Below are positions 26,105-37,208 of a DNA stretch of 64,000 bases, one piece after another. The stretch is from the NCBI GenBank assembly GCA_037893225.1, contig JAZGUH010000068.1, forward strand, positions 682,001-746,000. Reading direction: 5' to 3'. The notes beneath the pieces were generated by a model. The model was not told the origin of the DNA and searched no databases. It saw only the letters and a program-made list of their open reading frames with translations. This DNA is from Hippasteria phrygiana. Lineage: Eukaryota > Echinodermata > Asteroidea > Valvatida > Goniasteridae. Positions within the stretch are counted from its first letter, which is position 1; each line of letters begins with the position of its first letter. The translations under genes were made by a program, and so were the position numbers.

Positions 26105-26335
26105 AGCAAGTCATACCCTAGGGAATTTGACAGGCATGGATCAATAAATAGAAGGTAATATGCACACAGATGTTGGCCGGAAAGAAAATAAACATTGCGA
26201 GGTTTGAATTTTCTCCACAAGTGTTAACTCTAAGAAGCCGCCGATAATTGCAACATGTAGCGCCAGATCTAAGCTATCCATACATGTCAAAATTACTGAA
26301 TTTGGTTGATATTTCATGCAATTATGAATGAGTAA
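26105..26335 (+). repeat. Monomer class M6 (231 bp), subtype M6b
   Basis: M6 is marked by T at 37 (ATGGATCAATAA). Two subtypes occur. M6b, shown here, has G at 119 (AAGTGTTAAC), A at 142 and A at 195, and leads into M1. M6a has G at 142, T at 195 and T at 204, and leads into another M5. The second half of M6b therefore looks like M5 while its first half is M6, so M6b may itself be an old M6/M5 chimera fixed into the HOR. Confidence 0.85.
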
Positions 26336-28417
26336 AGCAAGTCCATACCCCAGGGAATTTGACATGCATGGAGCAATAAATAGACGGTAACATGTACACA
26401 GATGTTGGCCGGAAAGAAAATAAACATTGCGAGGTTTGAATTTTCTCCACAAGTTTTAACTCTAGGAAGCCGCCGATGATTGCAACATGTAGCGCCAGAT
26501 CTAAGCTATCCATACATGTCAAAATTACTGTATTTGGTTGATATTTCATGCAATTATGAATGAGTAAAGCAAGTCCATACCCCAGGGAATTTGACATGCA
26601 TGGAGCAATAAATAGACGGTAACATGTACACAGATGTTGGCCGGAAAGAAAATAATCATTGCGAGGTTTGAATTTTCTCCACAAGTTTTAACTCTAGGAA
26701 GCCGCCGATGATTGCAACATGTAGCGCCAGATCTAAGCTATCCATACATGTCAAAATTACTGTATTTGGTTGATATTTAATGCAATTATGAATGAGTAAA
26801 GCAAGTCATACCCCAGGGAATTTGACATGCATGGAGCAATAAATAGACGGTAATATGCACACAGATGTTGGCCGGAAAGAAAATAATCATTGCGAGGTTT
26901 GAATTTTCTCCACAAGTTTTAACTCTAGGAAGCCGCCGATGATTGCAAAATGTAGCGCCAGATCTAAGCTATCCATACATGTCAAAATTACAGTATTTGA
27001 TTGATATTTAATGCAATTATGAATGAGTAGAGCAAGTCCATACCCCAGGGAATTTGACAGGCATGGAGCAATAAATAGAAGGTAATATGCACACAGATGT
27101 TGGCCGGAAAGAAAATAAACATTGCGAGGTTTGAATTTTCTCCACAAGTTTTAACTCTAAGAAGCCGCCGATGATTGCAACATGTAGCGCCAGATCTAAG
27201 CTATCCATACATGTCAAAATTACTGTATTTGGTTTATATTTCATGCAATTATGAATGAGTAAAGCAAGTCATACCCTAGGGAATTTGACAGGCATGGAGC
27301 AATAAATAGAAGGTAATATGCACACAGATGTTGGCCGGAAAGAAAATAAACATTGCGAGGTTTGAATTTTCTCCACAAGTTTTAACTCTAAGAAGCCGCC
27401 GATAATTGCAACATGTAGCGCCAGATCTAAGCTATCCATACATGTCAAAATTACTGAATTTGGTTGATATTTCATGCAATTATGAATGAGTAAAGCAAGT
27501 CATACCCTAGGGAATTTGACAGGCATGGATCAATAAATAGAAGGTAATATGCACACAGATGTTGGCCGGAAAGAAAATAAACATTGCGAGGTTTGAATTT
27601 TCTCCACAAGTTTTAACTCTAAGAAGCCGCCGATGATTGCAACATGTAGCGCCAGATCTAAGCTATCCATACATGTCAAAATTACTGTATTTGGTTTATA
27701 TTTCATGCAATTATGAATGAGTAAAGCAAGTCATACCCCAGGGAATTTGACAGGCATGGAGCAATAAATAGAAGGTAATATGCACACAGATGTTGGCCGG
27801 AAAGAAAATAAACATTGCGAGGTTTGAATTTTCTTCACAAGTTTTAACTCTAAGAAGCCGCCGATAATTGCAACATGTAGCGCCAGATCTAAGCTATCCA
27901 TACATGTCAAAATTACTGAATTTGGTTGATATTTCATGCAATTATGAATGAGTAAAGCAAGTCATACCCTAGGGAATTTGACAGGCATGGATCAATAAAT
28001 AGAAGGTAATATGCACACAGATGTTGGCCGGAAAGAAAATAAACATTGCGAGGTTTGAATTTTCTCCACAAGTGTTAACTCTAAGAAGCCGCCGATGATT
28101 GCAACATGTAGCGCCAGATCTAAGCTATCCATACATGTCAAAATTACTGTATTTGGTTTATATTTCATGCAATTATGAATGAGTAAAGCAAGTCATACCC
28201 TAGGGAATTTGACAGGCATGGAGCAATAAATAGAAGGTAATATGCACACAGATGTTGGCCGGAAAGAAAATAAACATTGCGAGGTTTGAATTTTCTCCAC
28301 AAGTTTTAACTCTAAGAAGCCGCCGATAATTGCAACATGTAGCGCCAGATCTAAGCTATCCATACATGTCAAAATTACTGAATTTGGTTGATATTTCATG
28401 CAATTATGAATGAGTAA
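26336..28417 (+). repeat. HOR copy of nine monomers (2082 bp)
   Basis: M1 26336, M2 26568, M3 26800, M4 27031, M5 27263, M6a 27494, M5 27725, M6a 27956, M5 28187. The M3 copy has two changes that mark the following blocks: TTACAGTATTTGATTG (A at the base before 194, and A at 201) combined with A at 150. The M5 copy at 27725 has TTTTCTTCAC (T at 27835). Both markers recur in the 3933-bp duplication. Confidence 0.84.
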
Positions 28418-30186
28418 AGCAAGTCCATACCCCAGGGAATTTGACATGCATGGAGCAATAAATAGACGGTAACATGTACACAGATGTTGGCCGGAAAGAA
28501 AATAAACATTGCGAGGTTTGAATTTTCTCCACAAGTTTTAACTCTAGGAAGCCGCCGATGATTGCAAAATGTAGCGCCAGATCTAAGCTATCCATACATG
28601 TCAAAATTACAGTATTTGATTGATATTTAATGCAATTATGAATGAGTAGAGCAAGTCCATACCCCAGGGAATTTGACAGGCATGGAGCAATAAATAGAAG
28701 GTAATATGCACACAGATGTTGGCCGGAAAGAAAATAAACATTGCGAGGTTTGAATTTTCTCCACAAGTTTTAACTCTAAGAAGCCGCCGATGATTGCAAC
28801 ATGTAGCGCCAGATCTAAGCTATCCATACATGTCAAAATTACTGTATTTGGTTTATATTTCATGCAATTATGAATGAGTAAAGCAAGTCATACCCTAGGG
28901 AATTTGACAGGCATGGAGCAATAAATAGAAGGTAATATGCACACAGATGTTGGCCGGAAAGAAAATAAACATTGCGAGGTTTGAATTTTCTCCACAAGTT
29001 TTAACTCTAAGAAGCCGCCGATAATTGCAACATGTAGCGCCAGATCTAAGCTATCCATACATGTCAAAATTACTGAATTTGGTTGATATTTCATGCAATT
29101 ATGAATGAGTAAAGCAAGTCATACCCTAGGGAATTTGACAGGCATGGATCAATAAATAGAAGGTAATATGCACACAGATGTTGGCCGGAAAGAAAATAAA
29201 CATTGCGAGGTTTGAATTTTCTCCACAAGTTTTAACTCTAAGAAGCCGCCGATGATTGCAACATGTAGCGCCAGATCTAAGCTATCCATACATGTCAAAA
29301 TTACTGTATTTGGTTTATATTTCATGCAATTATGAATGAGTAAAGCAAGTCATACCCCAGGGAATTTGACAGGCATGGAGCAATAAATAGAAGGTAATAT
29401 GCACACAGATGTTGGCCGGAAAGAAAATAAACATTGCGAGGTTTGAATTTTCTTCACAAGTTTTAACTCTAAGAAGCCGCCGATAATTGCAACATGTAGC
29501 GCCAGATCTAAGCTATCCATACATGTCAAAATTACTGAATTTGGTTGATATTTCATGCAATTATGAATGAGTAAAGCAAGTCATACCCTAGGGAATTTGA
29601 CAGGCATGGATCAATAAATAGAAGGTAATATGCACACAGATGTTGGCCGGAAAGAAAATAAACATTGCGAGGTTTGAATTTTCTCCACAAGTGTTAACTC
29701 TAAGAAGCCGCCGATGATTGCAACATGTAGCGCCAGATCTAAGCTATCCATACATGTCAAAATTACTGTATTTGGTTTATATTTCATGCAATTATGAATG
29801 AGTAAAGCAAGTCATACCCTAGGGAATTTGACAGGCATGGAGCAATAAATAGAAGGTAATATGCACACAGATGTTGGCCGGAAAGAAAATAAACATTGCG
29901 AGGTTTGAATTTTCTCCACAAGTTTTAACTCTAAGAAGCCGCCGATAATTGCAACATGTAGCGCCAGATCTAAGCTATCCATACATGTCAAAATTACTGA
30001 ATTTGGTTGATATTTCATGCAATTATGAATGAGTAAAGCAAGTCCATACCCCAGGGAATTTGACATGCATGGAGCAATAAATAGACGGTAACATGTACAC
30101 AGATGTTGGCCGGAAAGAAAATAAACATTGCGAGGTTTGAATTTTCTCCACAAGTTTTAACTCTAGGAAGCCGCCGATGATTGCAA
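26887..30186 (+). repeat. 1619-bp (seven-monomer) tandem duplication nested in the larger block
   Basis: Bases 26887-28567 match 28506-30186 at offset 1619. The second unit begins in the M1/M3 chimera at 28418. Both units carry the T in TTTTCTTCAC. Because the 3933-bp block copies this pair as a whole (to about 30820-34119), the 1619-bp event came first and the 3933-bp event second. Confidence 0.83.
28418..28649 (+). repeat. Chimeric monomer M1/M3
   Basis: The 5' part is M1 (extra C, ACATGTAC, A at 88). The 3' part is the rare M3 allele (A at 150, CAGTATTTGATTG, A at 211, G at 231). The exchange lies between bases 88 and 150. M2 and one flanking monomer equivalent are skipped, so M4 follows at 28650. 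An apparently identical chimera sits at 32351-32582, copied with the 3933-bp block. Confidence 0.85.
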
Positions 30187-30731
30187 CATGTAGCGCCAGA
30201 TCTAAGCTATCCATACATGTCAAAATTACTGTATTTGGTTGATATTTCATGCAATTATGAATGAGTAAAGCAAGTCCATACCCCAGGGAATTTGACATGC
30301 ATGGAGCAATAAATAGACGGTAACATGTACACAGATGTTGGCCGGAAAGAAAATAATCATTGCGAGGTTTGAATTTTCTCCACAAGTTTTAACTCTAGGA
30401 AGCCGCCGATGATTGCAACATGTAGCGCCAGATCTAAGCTATCCATACATGTCAAAATTACTGTATTTGGTTGATATTTAATGCAATTATGAATGAGTAA
30501 AGCAAGTCATACCCCAGGGAATTTGACATGCATGGAGCAATAAATAGACGGTAATATGCACACAGATGTTGGCCGGAAAGAAAATAATCATTGCGAGGTT
30601 TGAATTTTCTCCACAAGTTTTAACTCTAGGAAGCCGCCGATGATTGCAACATGTAGCGCCAGATCTAAGCTATCCATACATGTCAAAATTACTGTATTTG
30701 GTTGATATTTAATGCAATTATGAATGAGTAG

Positions 30732-30963
30732 AGCAAGTCCATACCCCAGGGAATTTGACAGGCATGGAGCAATAAATAGACGGTAACATGTACACAGATG
30801 TTGGCCGGAAAGAAAATAATCATTGCGAGGTTTGAATTTTCTCCACAAGTTTTAACTCTAGGAAGCCGCCGATGATTGCAACATGTAGCGCCAGATCTAA
30901 GCTATCCATACATGTCAAAATTACAGTATTTGATTGATATTTAATGCAATTATGAATGAGTAG
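30732..30963 (+). repeat. Chimeric monomer M4/M2 at duplication junction
   Basis: It starts as M4 (extra C, GACAGGCATGG) and changes to M2 (C at 49, ACATGTAC, T at 88, CTAGGAAG). It then ends with the rare CAGTATTTGATTG, A at 211 and G at 231 of the M3 copy at 26800. It spans the junction of the 3933-bp tandem duplication (overlap 30883-30924). Its partner at 34665-34896 has the same 5' two thirds but continues with the common M3/M2 3' end. Confidence 0.82.
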
Positions 30964-33900
30964 AGCAAGTCCATACCCCAGGGAATTTGACAGGCATGGA
31001 GCAATAAATAGAAGGTAATATGCACACAGATGTTGGCCGGAAAGAAAATAAACATTGCGAGGTTTGAATTTTCTCCACAAGTTTTAACTCTAAGAAGCCG
31101 CCGATGATTGCAACATGTAGCGCCAGATCTAAGCTATCCATACATGTCAAAATTACTGTATTTGGTTTATATTTCATGCAATTATGAATGAGTAAAGCAA
31201 GTCATACCCTAGGGAATTTGACAGGCATGGAGCAATAAATAGAAGGTAATATGCACACAGATGTTGGCCGGAAAGAAAATAAACATTGCGAGGTTTGAAT
31301 TTTCTCCACAAGTTTTAACTCTAAGAAGCCGCCGATAATTGCAACATGTAGCGCCAGATCTAAGCTATCCATACATGTCAAAATTACTGAATTTGGTTGA
31401 TATTTCATGCAATTATGAATGAGTAAAGCAAGTCATACCCTAGGGAATTTGACAGGCATGGATCAATAAATAGAAGGTAATATGCACACAGATGTTGGCC
31501 GGAAAGAAAATAAACATTGCGAGGTTTGAATTTTCTCCACAAGTTTTAACTCTAAGAAGCCGCCGATGATTGCAACATGTAGCGCCAGATCTAAGCTATC
31601 CATACATGTCAAAATTACTGTATTTGGTTTATATTTCATGCAATTATGAATGAGTAAAGCAAGTCATACCCCAGGGAATTTGACAGGCATGGAGCAATAA
31701 ATAGAAGGTAATATGCACACAGATGTTGGCCGGAAAGAAAATAAACATTGCGAGGTTTGAATTTTCTTCACAAGTTTTAACTCTAAGAAGCCGCCGATAA
31801 TTGCAACATGTAGCGCCAGATCTAAGCTATCCATACATGTCAAAATTACTGAATTTGGTTGATATTTCATGCAATTATGAATGAGTAAAGCAAGTCATAC
31901 CCTAGGGAATTTGACAGGCATGGATCAATAAATAGAAGGTAATATGCACACAGATGTTGGCCGGAAAGAAAATAAACATTGCGAGGTTTGAATTTTCTCC
32001 ACAAGTGTTAACTCTAAGAAGCCGCCGATGATTGCAACATGTAGCGCCAGATCTAAGCTATCCATACATGTCAAAATTACTGTATTTGGTTTATATTTCA
32101 TGCAATTATGAATGAGTAAAGCAAGTCATACCCTAGGGAATTTGACAGGCATGGAGCAATAAATAGAAGGTAATATGCACACAGATGTTGGCCGGAAAGA
32201 AAATAAACATTGCGAGGTTTGAATTTTCTCCACAAGTTTTAACTCTAAGAAGCCGCCGATAATTGCAACATGTAGCGCCAGATCTAAGCTATCCATACAT
32301 GTCAAAATTACTGAATTTGGTTGATATTTCATGCAATTATGAATGAGTAAAGCAAGTCCATACCCCAGGGAATTTGACATGCATGGAGCAATAAATAGAC
32401 GGTAACATGTACACAGATGTTGGCCGGAAAGAAAATAAACATTGCGAGGTTTGAATTTTCTCCACAAGTTTTAACTCTAGGAAGCCGCCGATGATTGCAA
32501 AATGTAGCGCCAGATCTAAGCTATCCATACATGTCAAAATTACAGTATTTGATTGATATTTAATGCAATTATGAATGAGTAGAGCAAGTCCATACCCCAG
32601 GGAATTTGACAGGCATGGAGCAATAAATAGAAGGTAATATGCACACAGATGTTGGCCGGAAAGAAAATAAACATTGCGAGGTTTGAATTTTCTCCACAAG
32701 TTTTAACTCTAAGAAGCCGCCGATGATTGCAACATGTAGCGCCAGATCTAAGCTATCCATACATGTCAAAATTACTGTATTTGGTTTATATTTCATGCAA
32801 TTATGAATGAGTAAAGCAAGTCATACCCTAGGGAATTTGACAGGCATGGAGCAATAAATAGAAGGTAATATGCACACAGATGTTGGCCGGAAAGAAAATA
32901 AACATTGCGAGGTTTGAATTTTCTCCACAAGTTTTAACTCTAAGAAGCCGCCGATAATTGCAACATGTAGCGCCAGATCTAAGCTATCCATACATGTCAA
33001 AATTACTGAATTTGGTTGATATTTCATGCAATTATGAATGAGTAAAGCAAGTCATACCCTAGGGAATTTGACAGGCATGGATCAATAAATAGAAGGTAAT
33101 ATGCACACAGATGTTGGCCGGAAAGAAAATAAACATTGCGAGGTTTGAATTTTCTCCACAAGTTTTAACTCTAAGAAGCCGCCGATGATTGCAACATGTA
33201 GCGCCAGATCTAAGCTATCCATACATGTCAAAATTACTGTATTTGGTTTATATTTCATGCAATTATGAATGAGTAAAGCAAGTCATACCCCAGGGAATTT
33301 GACAGGCATGGAGCAATAAATAGAAGGTAATATGCACACAGATGTTGGCCGGAAAGAAAATAAACATTGCGAGGTTTGAATTTTCTTCACAAGTTTTAAC
33401 TCTAAGAAGCCGCCGATAATTGCAACATGTAGCGCCAGATCTAAGCTATCCATACATGTCAAAATTACTGAATTTGGTTGATATTTCATGCAATTATGAA
33501 TGAGTAAAGCAAGTCATACCCTAGGGAATTTGACAGGCATGGATCAATAAATAGAAGGTAATATGCACACAGATGTTGGCCGGAAAGAAAATAAACATTG
33601 CGAGGTTTGAATTTTCTCCACAAGTGTTAACTCTAAGAAGCCGCCGATGATTGCAACATGTAGCGCCAGATCTAAGCTATCCATACATGTCAAAATTACT
33701 GTATTTGGTTTATATTTCATGCAATTATGAATGAGTAAAGCAAGTCATACCCTAGGGAATTTGACAGGCATGGAGCAATAAATAGAAGGTAATATGCACA
33801 CAGATGTTGGCCGGAAAGAAAATAAACATTGCGAGGTTTGAATTTTCTCCACAAGTTTTAACTCTAAGAAGCCGCCGATAATTGCAACATGTAGCGCCAG

Positions 33901-33969
33901 ATCTAAGCTATCCATACATGTCAAAATTACTGAATTTGGTTGATATTTCATGCAATTATGAATGAGTAA

Positions 33970-36900
33970 AGCAAGTCCATACCCCAGGGAATTTGACATG
34001 CATGGAGCAATAAATAGACGGTAACATGTACACAGATGTTGGCCGGAAAGAAAATAAACATTGCGAGGTTTGAATTTTCTCCACAAGTTTTAACTCTAGG
34101 AAGCCGCCGATGATTGCAACATGTAGCGCCAGATCTAAGCTATCCATACATGTCAAAATTACTGTATTTGGTTGATATTTCATGCAATTATGAATGAGTA
34201 AAGCAAGTCCATACCCCAGGGAATTTGACATGCATGGAGCAATAAATAGACGGTAACATGTACACAGATGTTGGCCGGAAAGAAAATAATCATTGCGAGG
34301 TTTGAATTTTCTCCACAAGTTTTAACTCTAGGAAGCCGCCGATGATTGCAACATGTAGCGCCAGATCTAAGCTATCCATACATGTCAAAATTACTGTATT
34401 TGGTTGATATTTAATGCAATTATGAATGAGTAAAGCAAGTCATACCCCAGGGAATTTGACATGCATGGAGCAATAAATAGACGGTAATATGCACACAGAT
34501 GTTGGCCGGAAAGAAAATAATCATTGCGAGGTTTGAATTTTCTCCACAAGTTTTAACTCTAGGAAGCCGCCGATGATTGCAACATGTAGCGCCAGATCTA
34601 AGCTATCCATACATGTCAAAATTACTGTATTTGGTTGATATTTAATGCAATTATGAATGAGTAGAGCAAGTCCATACCCCAGGGAATTTGACAGGCATGG
34701 AGCAATAAATAGACGGTAACATGTACACAGATGTTGGCCGGAAAGAAAATAATCATTGCGAGGTTTGAATTTTCTCCACAAGTTTTAACTCTAGGAAGCC
34801 GCCGATGATTGCAACATGTAGCGCCAGATCTAAGCTATCCATACATGTCAAAATTACTGTATTTGGTTGATATTTAATGCAATTATGAATGAGTAAAGCA
34901 AGTCATACCCCAGGGAATTTGACATGCATGGAGCAATAAATAGACGGTAATATGCACACAGATGTTGGCCGGAAAGAAAATAATCATTGCGAGGTTTGAA
35001 TTTTCTCCACAAGTTTTAACTCTAGGAAGCCGCCGATGATTGCAACATGTAGCGCCAGATCTAAGCTATCCATACATGTCAAAATTACTGTATTTGGTTG
35101 ATATTTAATGCAATTATGAATGAGTAGAGCAAGTCCATACCCCAGGGAATTTGACAGGCATGGAGCAATAAATAGAAGGTAATATGCACACAGATGTTGA
35201 CCGGAAAGAAAATAAACATTGCGAGGTTTGAATTTTCTCCACAAGTTTTAACTCTAAGAAGCCGCCGATGATTGCAACATGTAGCGCCAGATCTAAGCTA
35301 TCCATACATGTCAAAATTACTGAATTTGGTTGATATTTCATGCAATTATGAATGAGTAAAGCAAGTCATACCCTAGGGAATTTGACATGCATGGAGCAAT
35401 AAATAGACGGTAACATGTACACAGATGTTGGCCGGAAAGAAAATAATCATTGCGAGGTTTGAATTTTCTCCACAAGTTTTAACTCTAGGAAGCCGCCGAT
35501 GATTGCAACATGTAGCGCCAGATCTAAGCTATCCATACATGTCAAAATTACTGTATTTGGTTGATATTTAATGCAATTATGAATGAGTAAAGCAAGTCAT
35601 ACCCAAGGGAATTTGACATGCATGGAGCAATAAATAGACGGTAATATGCACACAGATGTTGGCCGGAAAGAAAATAATCATTGCGAGGTTTGAATTTTCT
35701 CCACAAGTTTTAACTCTAGGAAGCCGCCGATGATTGCAAAATGTAGCGCCAGATCTAAGCTATCCATACATGTCAAAATTACTGTATTTGGTTGATATTT
35801 AATGCAATTATGAATGAGTAGAGCAAGTCCATACCCCAGGGAATTTGACAGGCATGGAGCAATAAATAGAAGGTAATATGCACACAGATGTTGGCCGGAA
35901 AGAAAATAAACATTGCGAGGTTTGAATTTTCTCCACAAGTTTTAACTCTAAGAAGCCGCCGATGATTGCAACATGTAGCGCCAGATCTAAGCTATCCATA
36001 CATGTCAAAATTACTGTATTTGGTTTATATTTCATGCAATTATGAATGAGTAAAGCAAGTCATACCCTAGGGAATTTGACAGGCATGGAGCAATAAATAG
36101 AAGGTAATATGCACACAGATGTTGGCCGGAAAGAAAATAAACATTGCGAGGTTTGAATTTTCTCCACAAGTTTTAACTCTAAGAAGCCGCCGATAATTGC
36201 AACATGTAGCGCCAGATCTAAGCTATCCATACATGTCAAAATTACTGAATTTGGTTGATATTTCATGCAATTATGAATGAGTAAAGCAAGTCATACCCTA
36301 GGGAATTTGACAGGCATGGATCAATAAATAGAAGGTAATATGCACACAGATGTTGGCCGGAAAGAAAATAAACATTGCGAGGTTTGAATTTTCTCCACAA
36401 GTTTTAACTCTAAGAAGCCGCCGATGATTGCAACATGTAGCGCCAGATCTAAGCTATCCATACATGTCAAAATTACTGTATTTGGTTTATATTTCATGCA
36501 ATTATGAATGAGTAAAGCAAGTCATACCCTAGGGAATTTGACAGGCATGGAGCAATAAATAGAAGGTAATATGCACACAGATGTTGGCCGGAAAGAAAAT
36601 AAACATTGCGAGGTTTGAATTTTCTCCACAAGTTTTAACTCTAAGAAGCCGCCGATAATTGCAACATGTAGCGCCAGATCTAAGCTATCCATACATGTCA
36701 AAATTACTGAATTTGGTTGATATTTCATGCAATTATGAATGAGTAAAGCAAGTCATACCCTAGGGAATTTGACAGGCATGGATCAATAAATAGAAGGTAA
36801 TATGCACACAGATGTTGGCCGGAAAGAAAATAAACATTGCGAGGTTTGAATTTTCTCCACAAGTGTTAACTCTAAGAAGCCGCCGATGATTGCAACATGT

Positions 36901-37208
36901 AGCGCCAGATCTAAGCTATCCATACATGTCAAAATTACTGTATTTGGTTTATATTTCATGCAATTATGAATGAGTAAAGCAAGTCATACCCTAGGGAATT
37001 TGACAGGCATGGAGCAATAAATAGAAGGTAATATGCACACAGATGTTGGCCGGAAAGAAAATAAACATTGCGAGGTTTGAATTTTCTCCACAAGTTTTAA
37101 CTCTAAGAAGCCGCCGATAATTGCAACATGTAGCGCCAGATCTAAGCTATCCATACATGTCAAAATTACTGAATTTGGTTGATATTTCATGCAATTATGA
37201 ATGAGTAA
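33970..37208 (+). repeat. Mixed segment of 14 monomers (3239 bp)
   Basis: M1 33970, M2 34202, M3 34434, M4/M2 chimera 34665, M3 34897, M4 with GTTGACCGG and an M5-like end 35128, M2 without the extra C 35360, M3 with private CCCAAGGG (35605) 35591, M4 35822. Then M5 and M6a alternate from 36054 to the M5 at 36978. Three partial HORs are therefore joined by chimeric or displaced monomers. The stretch from about 35870 is shared with 41.65 kb onward at offset 5783. Confidence 0.8.

Larger units (their letters stand above)
24947..26335 (+). repeat. Canonical six-monomer higher-order repeat, 1389 bp
   Basis: This is a clean example of the basic HOR: M1 (232), M2 (232), M3 (231), M4 (232), M5 (231), M6b (231), total 1389 bp. 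The next M1 begins at 26336. The same 1389-bp spacing between equivalent monomers recurs, for example 5276 to 6665, 16847 to 18236, 21242 to 22631 and 22631 to 24020. Class order is conserved even where the number of monomers differs, which is the definition of a higher-order repeat rather than a simple monomeric array. Confidence 0.93.
26950..34857 (+). repeat. 3933-bp (17-monomer) tandem duplication
   Basis: Bases 26950-30924 match 30883-34857 at offset 3933 with no difference noticed. The rare T in TTTTCTTCAC (27835, 29454) is repeated at 31768 and 33387. The CAGTATTTGATTG variant (about 26991 and 28611) is repeated near 30925 and 32544. The match breaks on the left at 26949 against 30882 (A against C) and on the right at 30925 against 34858 (A against T). 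The two matching stretches overlap by 42 bp, as expected for a single tandem duplication whose exchange point lay in that interval. Confidence 0.88.
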
